Positions 21,688-33,060 are shown, numbered from the stretch's first letter. The stretch is DNA of 64,000 bases from Aculops lycopersici (GCA_015350385.1 WNKI01000001.1:6667410-6731409), one strand, 5' to 3'. Numbers and translations: made by a program. The notes: generated from the letters alone by a model not told the origin.

Positions 21688-23196
21688 ATGATTATTGACG
21701 CAGTTCCGCCCGAAAAGAGACTAGACTACCTCAACCAGCAAGTCAACCCAAAGCGCCAAGTCAAGTTGAAAACGTGCGCCGACGTGTATAACCGATGGCG
21801 CTCGTGTAAACGCCTCTACAAGAAGGCGCCAAAGGATGGCGTTGAGTTTCAAGTGGATTATATTGATACAGGCCTAGCTCTAGATGAGTCAATTCGAGCT
21901 CAGGCGCCAATCGCTTTAGCACTACATGGTGCACCAGGATCATATCATGATTTTGCCCTTCTCATTCACCATTTAACGCAACAAAATGTTCGCGTTATTG
22001 CTCCAAATTTTCCCGAATACACGGCAACCGTTAAGACAAAAAGGGTCTTCCGCCACTCGGCCGATGAAAAGGCCGCCTACTTGAGAGATTTTCTTAAAGC
22101 AATCGGCGTCAGCAAGATCGATCTTCTAGTCTCGCACAGTAGTGCAATTTTTCCAACTTTGCTCATCCTATTGAACGCAAATCGAGAGGCAATTGCAAGA
22201 AAAGAGAGACAAAAGCAAGAGCAACAACAAGAGCAGCTACAGCAAGGCAGGCGACAAAACAAACAGCAAGACAAACAACAAGCTAATAATAATATTAATG
22301 TTAATAAGAATAACAACAGCAATAGCAATAATAATAGCGCGGATGATACCGTTAAGGTAGTGGTTGAATTTGATGAGCCCATTGAGATTAGAGCATTGGC
22401 TCTGTTTAATCCGGCCGGCCACAGGTTGCCCAAATCCATGAAACCTACCTGGTGGAAGTGTGGCTCGGTCCACATTTATCAACATAAAATCGGACGCTAC
22501 TGGTTCCGTAAACTAGGTCCCGCTTGTCTAACAGTCATTGGAGTTCCAGTTCGTGTTGACAACATGGACAATGTGATGCTATCGGCCACTGTAATGCGCA
22601 ACAGTAAATGCCATCGTGTCCTAAGACAACTCCAGCAATTGAGTCAAATGAAAGTGCCGACATTGTTAGTGTTTAGTGAGAATGATAAGCTAATTGAGAA
22701 GGAGATCTTCTATGAGATGACACAATTTATGAACTTAGATCCAAAGAACTTCGACATCTTGAACAATGACGGCGACATTGAGCTATCTCGTAAGTACTTC
22801 CGCGTTTTCCCTACTTCTCTTGTCTGGTCTTTCTACCACTATCCTAGTAGTATAAGAAGAAAAAACTGGACTAATAATAATCACTTATCTCTATAAGCAA
22901 TTAACGTTACAAAACAAATTGACTAACTTACTAATCTAATCCACTATCCAATTATTCTCAATACCAACAAACGCTAATATTAATATTGCGTGATATATCG
23001 ATAAACAACAATTACGACAACAGAATCACTCAAAGATGATTGGATACGAGTTATGGTTTTCAAGGCCGGTGGCCACTATGCATACTCAAATTACGCCAAG
23101 ACAGTAAACAAAGCCGTTAGTGATCTACTCAAGAGGGTTATGGAACAACCAATAACGACCACCACCGCGAATATCACTACTACTCAGCAACAATAG
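21688..23196 (+). CDS. Alpha/beta hydrolase, DUF1057-like, two exons
   Basis: Exon 1 is 21688-22789 and exon 2 is 23024-23196. The donor TCTC|GTAAGT and acceptor CAACAG|AATCAC join in frame to give 424 aa. Evidence for an alpha/beta hydrolase: the HGAPGSYHDF oxyanion region at residues 80-89, a nucleophile elbow SHSSA (Ser151), VPTLLVFSENDKLIE with the probable acid, and KAGGHYAYSNYA in exon 2 supplying the catalytic His. The GxPGS.xDF pattern resembles the DUF1057 family known mainly from nematodes. The elbow departs from GxSxG: both flanking glycines are replaced. A Gln/Asn-rich insertion (residues about 170-220) interrupts the fold. Without exon 2 the protein would lack the His. A possible polyadenylation signal AATAAA lies at 23401. 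Substrate unknown. Confidence 0.85.
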
Positions 23197-23994
23197 TAAC
23201 AATTTGTAGATAGATACACACCAAGTATTGTTAAGTTTATGATTGTTTTATAATTTCTATGTTATATGATACATAACATGTAAAGAGATGATGTTTTACC
23301 AATGTAATCGCAACAAACTTTAGTCTACTTGACCAACCAAGCTACTCATGGATAAATTAGGACTCACGTATTTGTGCCGGGGCACAATACTTATTTAATT
23401 AATAAAATAAACTATCCACAAAACCTGGTGATGTTTGGCTATAATCGAATCAGGTGAAGGGAAAACTATAAGTTTGATTATGATTTGAGCTAGAATTTGA
23501 CATATCATCGTCATAAGCTAGTGATAATCTGTAGCGAACTTTCCTCGGTCAGTTCGGTTGAATGAATACCCCAAAAGTTATTCGCTAAACCCCATTTAAC
23601 TTGCATTACAAACGGAGCAGGCGCACTCAGGTGATGAAAGCCCTTTGGCATAAAGGGAAACATGCGTCGGCGGCGGCGGCGCCACCGAGAAAACCCCAAA
23701 TGCTACGGGGAAATCTCGGCGGCTCGTGTTCCACAAAATGTTTTTATTTCTTCATCCAACGAATTGCCGCGTATTCTCAATCGTGATACATTACCTATGT
23801 TATCCAAACCTTCATTCTAATATTAATTCAATTTAAATTATGATCATGAATTGCAAAATTTGATCATCAGATTAATCGACTCATAGCATCATCATCTTGA
23901 AGACTAAAATTTGCATTGATCTAATTGCAAAAGGTTGCCCGCCGACTTTTTGCATACTCTCCTATCTTATAAACTATCACAAATAAAACTATAA
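23197..23994. other. Intergenic region between hydrolase and NUDT21
   Basis: No gene is seen. It holds the hydrolase 3' UTR, with AATAAAATAAAC at 23401, and the NUDT21 promoter side. The segment is AT-rich apart from a GC-rich patch near 23660-23700. Confidence 0.55.
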
Positions 23995-24675
23995 ATGTCT
24001 GCCTCAATAGCACAAATGTCCGCCCTCAACAATGGAAATCCACTCAATAATCTCAGCACTCCAGCTGTCTTCACCACCAACAACAATGGTAGCAGCACCA
24101 TCTACCTACACCCCCTGAGCAACTATACCTTTGGAACGAAGGATGCACTATTTGAGAAGGACCCCTCGGTGCCAGCTAGATTTCAGCGAATGCGAGATGA
24201 GTTTTCCCGAATCGGAATGCGTCGATCAGTAGAGGGAGTTCTTATTGTTCACGAGCATCGATTGCCACATGTATTGTTGTTACAGTTAGGTACCACCTTC
24301 TTCAAGTTGCCCGGCGGCGAGTTGGCGCCTGGTGAAGACGAAGTCGAGGGCCTCAAGAGACTTATGAACGAGACACTAGGCAAGAAGGATGGAAGTAAAG
24401 ACGATTGGGTGATAGGCGAAAACATCGGAAACTGGTGGAGGCCAAACTTTGAGCCACCCCAGTATCCGTATGTACCACCGCATGTAACGAAACCCAAGGA
24501 ACATAAGCGTTTATTTCTAATTACATTGCCAGAAAACGCGCTCTTTGCTGTCCCAAAGAACTATAAGCTAGTGGCAGCTCCTTTATTTGAGCTTTATGAC
24601 AATGCACAAGGATACGGACCCATCATCTCAAGTTTACCTCAATCTATGAGCAGATTTAACTTGGCTTACATGTGA
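23995..24675 (+). CDS. NUDT21: Cleavage factor Im 25 kDa subunit (CPSF5)
   Basis: A 226-aa protein, ATG at 23995, single exon. CFIm25 binds UGUA in pre-mRNA and directs poly(A) site choice. The Nudix-like fold is intact and highly conserved: YTFGTKDALFEKDPSVPARF, EGVLIVHEHRLPHVLLLQLG, FFKLPGGELAPGEDEVEGLK, NWWRPNFEPPQYPYVPPHVT, ALFAVPKNYKLVAAPLFELY and GYGPIISSLPQSMSRFN. The family lacks the full catalytic Nudix glutamates and acts as an RNA-binding protein. The first 30 residues are a variable Asn/Ser-rich leader. AATAAA at 24865 is a candidate polyadenylation signal. It is convergent with the RNase T2 gene. Confidence 0.98.
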   Translation: MSASIAQMSALNNGNPLNNLSTPAVFTTNNNGSSTIYLHPLSNYTFGTKDALFEKDPSVPARFQRMRDEFSRIGMRRSVEGVLIVHEHRLPHVLLLQLGTTFFKLPGGELAPGEDEVEGLKRLMNETLGKKDGSKDDWVIGENIGNWWRPNFEPPQYPYVPPHVTKPKEHKRLFLITLPENALFAVPKNYKLVAAPLFELYDNAQGYGPIISSLPQSMSRFNLAYM

Positions 24676-25204
24676 GAAGAGTCTAAATCTATTTATTTCC
24701 TTTGAATGACTCAATCTACATGCAGTATAAAGTAAGATCACACAACAATCAATGAAAATCACCACCAGCCCAACGCGACAAGATCAGAGGGAAGAAATGT
24801 TTTAAATTTCAGATAATCCAATATGAATCAACCATAAATCGTATGAAGATTAGAGTAAATCTGTAATAAATTGTACATCGAGGAATGATCTCGATAAAAC
24901 TATGTCAACTTTGTAATAGCTATGTAATGCACCCGTAACATTCATGTAAATTTAAATCACCCTCAACCCATGACAAACATCCTGAAACAAAATCACCAAG
25001 ACGAAATGTTACACAAATTGTTAGCCGGATTTATTCATCACCATTTGTGAGCTGGCTCTTGTTCTCCACCTGTCACAAATGATGGAGTCCCTTGTATTAC
25101 TGTACTGTGTTTAGTATATGATTGTAACTGATGATCTCACTCTCAAAACATATAGTCTCAAGCTAATGCAACTACATTATACTGTATACTTGTGATTAGA
25201 CCTG
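24676..25204. other. Convergent 3' flanks of NUDT21 and RNase T2
   Basis: No gene is seen in this AT-rich 530 bp. It should contain both 3' UTRs. An AATAAA at 24865-24870 suits the plus-strand gene. Confidence 0.55.
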
Positions 25205-26059
25205 TTATCCTGAAAAACGGCGAATGCTTCGGAAAGAGGTGGGCACCGTTGATTTGGATGGAAAGATCAGCTGTCGAGTGCACTTCTTTCGCATCTCTGG
25301 ACAATCGGCGGGCTTTAGGTCTCGGTCAAAGCAGAAGCTGACACCTGTTAGCAGTGGAATTGGTTGGCTATGCTCGTAGTCACAGTTAATTTGTATTATC
25401 TTGCCCTGAGAGATGGTGTCCAATGCCTTCACAATAGCCGAGCTTTGGTAGGGTTTTGAGTTGTCAGGTGCAATTCCAGCCTTGGATAGTTCCTGCAGGA
25501 TAGGCATCATTTTGGCCATTTGAAGAGTGGCGCCAAAATACTTTGGTTCACCTCGGAGTGCAGCTATATCCCTGGCACAGGTTCCATGTTTCAACCATTC
25601 ATGAGCCCAAAAGCTCCGGCTGCTACCTGTATCGAAATAGGAGAACCAATACTCGTCCAAGTCCTTCATTATTGGTTCGAGGGCTTTGAAGTCGAAGGTA
25701 TTATCAAAGCAACAATAGTCGGGCTCCTGAGTGCCCCTAATCGTTGGCCACATGCCGTGGATAGTAAAGTGGCTACCCACCTCCCGTTTGCAGGCCCTCG
25801 GACTGGTGGAGCAGACACCCGGTGCCCACTGAAGTGTGAGTTGAGTGTAGTCGAAGTTGTAGTTTGTGTGACACCTGTCGCGAACAGAAGATTGACGATG
25901 GAACGTGGAGTTCCGGTTGAGTCGGGTGTCGCTCTGCGATCTTCTTAAGCCTCCATATTGCTGACCCAAAGCCACCTGCAAATTAGCCACGGTCACAAGG
26001 ACTATCAGTGTGGCTAAAACCGCTGGAAAGAGGGGGAAATTCCCCCTGATCTGAATCAT
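25205..26059 (-). CDS. RNASET2: Secreted/lysosomal ribonuclease T2
   Basis: A 284-aa protein, ATG at 26059. T2 RNases cleave single-stranded RNA through a 2',3'-cyclic phosphate, in lysosomes or outside the cell. Residues 8-32 form a signal peptide (LFPAVLATLIVLVTVANLQ). The first active-site segment is FTIHGMWPT (His101) and the second is WAHEWLKHGTC (residues 151-161, with Glu154 and His158), so all catalytic residues are present. Also typical are LTLQWAPGVCS, PDYCCFD and INCDYEHSQPIPLLTGVSFCFDR. A basic linker of about 30 residues after the signal peptide is longer than usual. Possible N-glycosylation (NST at about 50) is visible. Single exon. Confidence 0.95.
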   Translation of the reverse strand: MIQIRGNFPLFPAVLATLIVLVTVANLQVALGQQYGGLRRSQSDTRLNRNSTFHRQSSVRDRCHTNYNFDYTQLTLQWAPGVCSTSPRACKREVGSHFTIHGMWPTIRGTQEPDYCCFDNTFDFKALEPIMKDLDEYWFSYFDTGSSRSFWAHEWLKHGTCARDIAALRGEPKYFGATLQMAKMMPILQELSKAGIAPDNSKPYQSSAIVKALDTISQGKIIQINCDYEHSQPIPLLTGVSFCFDRDLKPADCPEMRKKCTRQLIFPSKSTVPTSFRSIRRFSG

Positions 26060-27918
26060 GTTCCCTCTCTATCTGTCTCCTCCTCCTAATTATGGCAGGT
26101 GCTATCTATTTCACTGCTAATTGACCGAATGGTCAATTGTTCAATGCTGGCACTTTCCCCGACTTTGCCAGAGATTATCGCCTTAAATTGATTTGGCTCA
26201 ATTGTCGCTCGACTGCTTTTGAACACCGAATCTGCTGGTCGATTTCTTTCGTGAAAAGCGGTTGATTTTGGATTTGTCGGGCTTCGTCGTAACGGTCGTC
26301 GTTTTCTGTCTGGTGATTGGTGTCGGCTATGTTCTTAGATCTGATGGTTTTGGTCGCCTAGCTGGGTTTGATCTCTAAAATCGATCTATTGGTTATCCAT
26401 CTCGCTGAACTATGCTTGCCCTCGTACCAATCCCTGAAGATAACAATTTTTTTTATTAATATTCTAAGGGTTAAATTTGATTGCTCAAAAACAGATATTG
26501 CAACATTCGCAAGATACATTAACGTAGCGCCAAGCTAATGATCGGAATAGAACAAGTGGTTGCTTGCGAACCGATGAGAATAAATGGTTCACGTCTCTCA
26601 GTCACTGAGTCTCACAAGCGGTAGGTCGGTTGTGTGCCGCCGTAGTTGCTGTTGTTGTTGTTGTTAGTATTGTTGTTGACTAGGCGTCGACACTGCTACC
26701 CCAGGCACCATAGGAGGAATATCACGGCAATCTATTTGCCTTACATGTACATGTAGCTCATGAGGATTTCCTTTGCCCTGACTGTGGTGACTAGCTGGCA
26801 TGATGAACAGTGGCAACCGACGGTGTCTAGTAGTGATAGAATGGAATATGCATCAGGCTACCAATTTGCTAACTAATAGCAAGCTGCGTGATGAATTTGC
26901 TCACTTAACAGTGATGGAATCTAATGTACTAGTCTATCAGATAGATCACTATGCTGTGGTGCTCTTAATTGGATAGCGAGTGGTATAATCACCTCACTCA
27001 CAGCTCACTTTTATTCCACTCCATTTCTTGTCAATCTCGGTCGCCACGACGAGCGAAGTTATGTTTGCCGAGTTGGAGCCTTGGATTTACATCAACCACT
27101 AGCCTCTTACCAATTGCAATCACCCCAAGCGAGCCATACAAGAGGGGCCAATCGACTTTTCTTGGTGGATGTAGCTTTCCGGCTTTCAGCAAACAATAAA
27201 TACATACATTTGCAGTTGTATCGACAGTGCCGTTTGGCTGTAATAGTTCAGTTCATTTCGATTCAAAACAGGAGTGGGGCGGCAAGTGCTCTTGACGATA
27301 CCCATGAACATAACACCAACTTTTAGCAGTCGATGAGTGATTTTTATTGTGGTGGAATACGATGGGGACTCGTCGTCGACGACTTGTTGTCCAATAATCG
27401 ATCCAACAAGTTGAGGCAGCAGAAAAAGCCCAAGCAACGAGTAGTCGGCTTTAGTCGCCATCGTTCTCATTGTCGTTGCGATCGTTATTTCGTCTTTAGT
27501 TGAAGTCAAGACTTATGTTTTGTTGTTTAGCTGGGCCAAAACGTTCAAAAAGTACTTGCTCGCCTGTTGGAAAACCAACAATCATCTGTAGATCGAAAGA
27601 GACCGACGATAGTGGGCGATGATCGTGGTAGATAATTGAATCTACGATCGTCCCATCAGGGGATTAGAGTACGAAACAACAACGACGGTTATCAAGAAAG
27701 CTGCGGCTCCTGTCTAGCGAAGTCACACGATGCAGACCCGAAAGAGAAATCATCCAAAGATTCAAGATCTGAAACTAATGCAATTTCCGTCTGGCGGTTA
27801 TACTACATCATGCAATGGTGGTGGTTGCTCGGTAAAAGAGCAGTCAAAGACATATGGCTGATTGACCTGTTGCGTTGTGTGCTTCGCGGATTCATCAATT
27901 GACTCACTGCCCGTTTCT

Positions 27919-27919
27919 A

Positions 27920-27952
<33 letters not shown>

Positions 27953-27963
27953 TCTCTCTCTCC
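27919..27963. repeat. CT dinucleotide tract
   Basis: A nearly pure CT repeat with one interruption (CTAT). It generates spurious Ser/Leu open frames. Confidence 0.92.
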
Positions 27964-28318
27964 TCTCGTTCAGTTGTTCCACTTCCTTGCTTCCTTTTAT
28001 TTGTGTTTGGCTCACACTTCCTTTCCCTGTCGGTTAACATTGATGCTTCATGGATATTCGCGGTTTAAAATTGGACCGTATAGGCCGTTGGTTCGGGGAA
28101 ACAACGTGAAGTGTTACAGCAACGAGCCCTTTGTGCCCGGTAGTCTTTGTCTTTGCTATAATTATGGAACAATGTTGCCGAAAAGCACGTTTACAATGAT
28201 CCAATTGATTGAGGTTGTCGCAGTCTTGACTTCAATAAGTATACCGGCTTAAATGAGCAATGAAAAGGCGCTTCCACTAACGATAGAAGATCCTCCGGCG
28301 ACCTCTTTATTGCTGTAG

Positions 28319-28344
28319 CGCCGTCGACCGCGTGGTCGACGGCG
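28319..28344. repeat. 11-bp GC-rich perfect inverted repeat
   Basis: Arms 28319-28329 and 28334-28344 are exact reverse complements around GTCGAC cores, with the 4-base spacer GCGT. It is non-coding, and its function is unknown. Confidence 0.8.
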
Positions 28345-29312
28345 AGATTGAAATTTCGTCATCTCCATTTTATAGTTGGTGTTGTGATCTTCGTCGCCGG
28401 GGAGAGAAGGGGCGTTGTAAAGAGGAAAAGAGTGATTTGCGGTCGAACTATAAGATGGAGAATGGAGCAGTAAGCGGCGAATCTACAAGTGGTCACGCCA
28501 ATTCAATGTAGATTTAGAAATGGAGTTTCATCTTTTACAACTCGGCGCCCCAACTATAGGAGTGACCCCAAAAATCTGTCGATGCAACGTGAGCCCGAGA
28601 TTCGTGTTGACTCTAGGCGCAAACTTTAGCGCCTGTGTATCGCTCCCCTCTCGCTCGCTCTCTCCGTCTGCTCGCCCACTTCAGTGGCTGTGTTTATGGT
28701 TGTGCTGTCTGCAACTGTTGTGTGTGTGTGTGTAAGTGTGTTGTACAGTCAAAACGAATCCCCGACTATCGACAACGGCGACGGCGGGAGTTGGAGAGAA
28801 AAGCCCACTGTGTTACTGGCCCTGTTGCCAGCCTCCATTTGTTGCACCGCAATGGCGTCGTTTTGTTTTTCTCCTCGAATTGCCGTTCGATTACCACTGC
28901 GTTTCCTCGCTAGCGCCCCTGTCTTCGGCCGAGAGTCGCAATCACTTTCTTTTCCTCTCCCTCTCTTTCTCTCTCGACCGCCGGCCAACGGCGGCCGCAA
29001 ATTTTTCCTCGCGCAGCATTCTAATTTGGCCGTGAAGCAAAAGTTGTCCGCCGCGCAGACCATGCACTAACCGAGTGGTCGGCTTGCGGGTATAAATATC
29101 AGCACGCGTTTCATGCTTGGCGTGCATTGCAATATTCCGTTGCAGCAGCATCAACAACAACAACAACAACAACAACAAGAGCGAAAATCCAATAACAGCA
29201 GCAACAATTGAGGAAACCAAGACAGAGCTTGTCCTCATGCTAGAGGACACAGTGTCAAGTTGTATCCACAATCCACCCTCCACTGTAAATAAGAGATCCA
29301 AATTTCTCCAGG

Positions 29313-30023
29313 ATGACCACACAAAATACAACTAACAGCATTAACGCAGCCGGAGCGAGCTCGAGCGAATCCGTTGCCAATAAGGAAAAGGTGTCCCCCG
29401 AAACAACACCTTCCGAGTTCATTTTCGACAGTCGGAAGGTCGACTGGCGGCAGGCGGCGCGAGTTTTGCGAGCCTACCTCGATAACCGCCGGTTGCCAAG
29501 ATCTGAGATGGTAACAGAGCTCACGATGGACTATCTACGCGCTCACCGCTATCCAGATCTTGGCGCGCTCAAATTTGAGTTCCTGAAGGCCAACCTGCTG
29601 AAGCCGGATAGAATTGACCGGATGCTCAGCAGGTTGGTGGAGGAAATTGTCGATCAGCGAGAAAGGCACGAACGTCGGGGCAGCTCCAAGTCCCCGTCGC
29701 CCACCTCGTCGTCAACAAAATCCTCGTCATCCTCCCACTCATCATCATCGTTGTCCTCCTCTTCCTCGAGAAGCTCCTCTTCTCTCTCGCCCAAATCTCC
29801 CTCGAGATCGAGGTCCACAGAAACAAGCTCAAGAACCACAAACTCCTCAAGACAAGAGAGGAGCTCCACTCATCACTCTACCTCAGCAACTAAGATATCG
29901 CACTCTCACCATAGGAGCAGCCTCCCACCTCAACGCCACGCCCACGACTCAGATAGGGAACTGAAACGGAAGGCCGAGGAACATATATATCATCACAAGT
30001 CAAAAGTTTACAGAGTCAAGTAG
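29313..30023 (+). CDS. Orphan nuclear-type protein with helical domain and Ser-rich tail
   Basis: A 236-aa frame, ATG at 29313. Residues about 35-118 form a compact, charged, probably helical domain (DWRQAARVLRAYLDNRR, YLRAHRYPDLGALKFEF, ANLLKPDRIDRMLSRLVEEI). From residue 120 the protein is Ser/Lys/Arg-rich with RSSS, SRSRST and KSPS elements like splicing-related or nuclear low-complexity proteins, ending with a basic HHKSKVYRVK tail. I do not recognise the family. Codon use in the first half looks like real coding sequence, which is the main support. No transmembrane or signal segment is seen. Confidence 0.65.
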   Translation: MTTQNTTNSINAAGASSSESVANKEKVSPETTPSEFIFDSRKVDWRQAARVLRAYLDNRRLPRSEMVTELTMDYLRAHRYPDLGALKFEFLKANLLKPDRIDRMLSRLVEEIVDQRERHERRGSSKSPSPTSSSTKSSSSSHSSSSLSSSSSRSSSSLSPKSPSRSRSTETSSRTTNSSRQERSSTHHSTSATKISHSHHRSSLPPQRHAHDSDRELKRKAEEHIYHHKSKVYRVK

Positions 30024-30253
30024 AGCAGAACGCACGGAAAATGTTATGCCTCATCATTTCTCGTCACAACCTTTTTTCAGCATTCCGCAAGTGATACTGT
30101 TGTTATAATTATCATTACTCTAATTATCACATTCTAATTATAAGGACACCGCATATCATCAAGTCAATCAAATAGACCTAAATAACGCTCAGACTGCGCA
30201 CGCGCATGATCTCAACTCAAAACTAAACCACTTCGTTTAAATTCTTTAATTTG

Positions 30254-32173
30254 TCACTCGGGCACAAGGGATGCAAGAAAGTTTGTTATAACCAGGTAGC
30301 AAAGTTTTAGAAATCTCACCGGACGCGGCACTAGGTCATCCGCAGCCGATTGGTGATTAATGTCGGTGTTTCCACGATTCTGCGCAATACCGGCAGCCTG
30401 TTGCTGATTGTCCATTTCACCATCATTCTCATCTTCCCCGAGCGCGTGCCGCCGCCGAGCTAGCCCTTGGTCGGCGGCCGCCGCTAGTCGGTCGACCACT
30501 GCGGGACCGGGCACGCCCATGTCGTCATTCGGTGCACGCTGCGCATCCGGTCCTATTTGCCTGTCGAGTTCAGCTGCTGCGGCTGCTCGGTGAGCCGATC
30601 TGCGATTAATCAAGTACACGACTCCGATCAGGCAGAATAGGAAGAGCAACCTGAAGAAACTGGCATGAATGTAAAGGGCAGCCACTAAGACAACAGCTCT
30701 AATTGAGTAGTAAACCCAATCGATGACATCATTTTGCAAAGCAGGCGCCTCCGCAGCACCTAGCGCCGCGGCCTGCTGGTCCCCTATTACCTGTCCACCT
30801 CCTTGCACCTGATTCATTTGTCCATCTAGTTGATTATTTTCCATTCCGCCTAACTGATTGTTCTGACCCCGATTCCCATTCTCTCCAACATTTTGCTGAC
30901 CGTCTCGGCCCGGAAGTCCTGCCACCGCAGCTGGTGGTTGTTGTGGTTGTGTCACCGAAGTTATCATAACTGGCGATGCAACACCATTGCTTCCACCTGT
31001 AGCGGCGGCGGCAGCCGCTGCTGCTGCTGCCGCGAACTGAGACTGAGTCCGCTGATCGGCACTTGCGGCGAGAAGCTGCGACGTTACAGCGGCAACCTGT
31101 TGGGCAACATCATTGGTAATGACATTATGCAAATTTGTGAATGCGTTTGCCGCGACTGGTGTTCTTGGCACCGATAACGGTGAAGTTGATGTTGACTGTG
31201 ATGTCATCTCACTATGATTACTCGAGTCTCCAGTTGCTGTTATGGGGTCAGAGGTGGAGGTGCTAGCCTCTGCTGTCGTCCTGGTAGTTGAGGGGGTGGT
31301 TGTTGCTGCAGTAGCAGTTGTTGATACCGCAGTCCTTGTTGAAGGGGTCGAGGTATCGTTTGCATATCCGCTTTGGTTGGTACTAGTAGTCTGGGTACCG
31401 ATTGAGGTGGTTGATCCTGGAATATCATTATTGACCGTCTGATAGTTTTCGCCAGTAGTGCCGCTGAAGATATTGGTTGCAATTTGGGCTGCAACCATGC
31501 TGGCCATGTGCTGAAATATTGCCATCTGCTGGCGCATTCCCTCCTGCTGGAACAGGTTGCGAGTCATTTCAATCAATTGTGCCTCGGTCATTGTCCCTGG
31601 AATGCTATAGACTGTACCAGCCGATTGTTGACTATTATTATTGTTGTTCTGATGATTGCTATTAATGCTTGACTCAACATTCGGTATCACGTTTGAGTTA
31701 TTTTGGGTTGTTTGTTGTTGACTTGGGTTGTTGCTTGGTGTGGTTGTGGGTGTGCTTGCTACTGTTGAGCTTGTTACGGTGCTGTTATTAGTTGAATTCG
31801 AATTAGCCGGATTCATTCTGGGTGCTGTTGATCCACTTGAACTTGATGACGAGGATCTTGGCTGCTGGGTGTAGGGCGGTTTCTGCAAATTGGCCGAACA
31901 GACTAGATGGATGGTGAAATCGGTTTTGCTTGCATTTGTTAGCTCGGTGCATAAGGAATCACGAAAAAATATCTGCTTCAAAGTATGAGTGTCCTTCAAT
32001 AGATTTCCAGCGTAAATTAGCCTTTGATCTTTTGGGTTTGGCTTGTTAACATGAGTCTCTGATATGTGCAGTTTCAATTGTTGGACTGTCCAGGTTGGCT
32101 TGCAATAAGTCACATAATCGTCCACCTTCTGGTTGGCCGACTTTATGGTGACCTGATACTCACTGGAGTTCAT
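30254..32173 (-). CDS. HERPUD: HERPUD-family ER membrane ubiquitin-like protein
   Basis: A 639-aa protein, ATG at 32173. HERPUD proteins are ER stress-inducible and help assemble the HRD1 ERAD complex. The N-terminal ubiquitin-like domain spans about residues 7-92 (VTIKSANQKVDDYVTYCKP, WTVQQLKLHISETH, PKDQRLIYAGNLLKDTHTLK), including the IYAGxLL signature typical of HERP. A long Ser/Thr/Asn/Ala-rich middle follows, then a membrane region near residues 495-540 (WVYYSIRAVVLVAALYIH, RLLFLFCLIGVVYLINRR), as in HERP, which has a hydrophobic hairpin near the C-terminus. It is longer than human HERPUD1 (391 aa) because of low-complexity expansion. The C-terminal 100 residues contain an acidic segment (GEDENDGEMDNQQQ). 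Confidence 0.9.
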   Translation of the reverse strand: MNSSEYQVTIKSANQKVDDYVTYCKPTWTVQQLKLHISETHVNKPNPKDQRLIYAGNLLKDTHTLKQIFFRDSLCTELTNASKTDFTIHLVCSANLQKPPYTQQPRSSSSSSSGSTAPRMNPANSNSTNNSTVTSSTVASTPTTTPSNNPSQQQTTQNNSNVIPNVESSINSNHQNNNNNSQQSAGTVYSIPGTMTEAQLIEMTRNLFQQEGMRQQMAIFQHMASMVAAQIATNIFSGTTGENYQTVNNDIPGSTTSIGTQTTSTNQSGYANDTSTPSTRTAVSTTATAATTTPSTTRTTAEASTSTSDPITATGDSSNHSEMTSQSTSTSPLSVPRTPVAANAFTNLHNVITNDVAQQVAAVTSQLLAASADQRTQSQFAAAAAAAAAAATGGSNGVASPVMITSVTQPQQPPAAVAGLPGRDGQQNVGENGNRGQNNQLGGMENNQLDGQMNQVQGGGQVIGDQQAAALGAAEAPALQNDVIDWVYYSIRAVVLVAALYIHASFFRLLFLFCLIGVVYLINRRSAHRAAAAAELDRQIGPDAQRAPNDDMGVPGPAVVDRLAAAADQGLARRRHALGEDENDGEMDNQQQAAGIAQNRGNTDINHQSAADDLVPRPVRFLKLCYLVITNFLASLVPE

Positions 32174-33060
32174 GATTGAAATTAATTTGCAATTGATATA
32201 ATATATTTGTATATATATATAGTCGATCTATTACAGTTCTCAATCTCGTCTCGTTTGTTGATCCGGCAAAATTTTGTGATCAATATCTTGCTTTTGTGTA
32301 ATGCACCTGCAAACAATTATTTTCTTGATTCGTTCGGTTCCAGGAGTTGGATACAAATATATTTAGTATGTTAGTCTATAATAACAATTGGTGGATATAA
32401 TTCTTAGTTAGAATTTTATTATTTTCCAGAATAAATATAACAAAGTCAGATTAAACTCACGTCATCATTTTCGTCGCCGAGATTCTCTTGTTGTTTTCTG
32501 TTTGTTCGTATTCACAAGGTGCAGCAGGCAGTGGGGGCAATAGAAATGGTGAAAAACAGGAGCGTAATATCTCGCGTCAGCATAAGAGATGTTTGCGCAT
32601 TTTCTGTGCTTGCCCTGTTTTGTAAGGTGAATCGAGAGATCCATAGGAAAAACGCGGCACTCTAATGAAACTAGTCAAGTCTTCGCTCTTGATGCTGAGT
32701 TGCTAGCGAACAGCAATCTAAGCTAAATCTAAATATAAAACGACATCTGGGAATCTCAAGATGCTTACCAAAACTTACCAACAACTCTACGCGACATTTA
32801 TTTCGCAATCATTGGTGTACTAAAAGAAAGGTTTGATCGAATCGAGGATACTAGAAAATTTTAGCAAACGCCACTTCACATGGGGGTTGAATGGGTTAAT
32901 GCGGATTTGATAATACCATCTGGTTGAAAAAAATCAATTGTACCATGTTTCACCGCAAAACCTGGCCGAGGTTCAACGTATAGATTCTTTTTAATGGAAA
33001 AATTGTCTAATTTGTATCCTATCCTATCGAGCTCAACTGAGCAAATGGAAAGGAAGAGTA
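32174..33060. other. Intergenic region between HERPUD and PTRH2
   Basis: No gene is supported. It is AT-rich, with a TATA-like run at 32200-32220 upstream of the HERPUD start. The rest is probably the HERPUD promoter or 5' UTR and the PTRH2 3' UTR. A minus open frame at 32876-33064 has no domain. Confidence 0.5.

Larger units (their letters stand above)
26060..29312. other. Gene-poor region between RNase T2 and Ser-rich orphan
   Basis: No confident gene. It contains the RNase T2 promoter side, a TTG run near 26646-26666, CAACAAGT-type words at 27382 and 27404, a CT dinucleotide tract, an 11-bp inverted repeat at 28319-28344 and a short CAA run near 29154-29176. Overlapping open frames at 27186-29331 on both strands are low-complexity or without domains. 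The final 200 bp is probably 5' UTR of the next gene. Confidence 0.45.

Noticed and set aside
29614..29964. 116-codon plus frame in the Ser-rich gene
   Set aside because: Alternate frame of the Ser/Arg repeat region; the 29313 frame is better supported.
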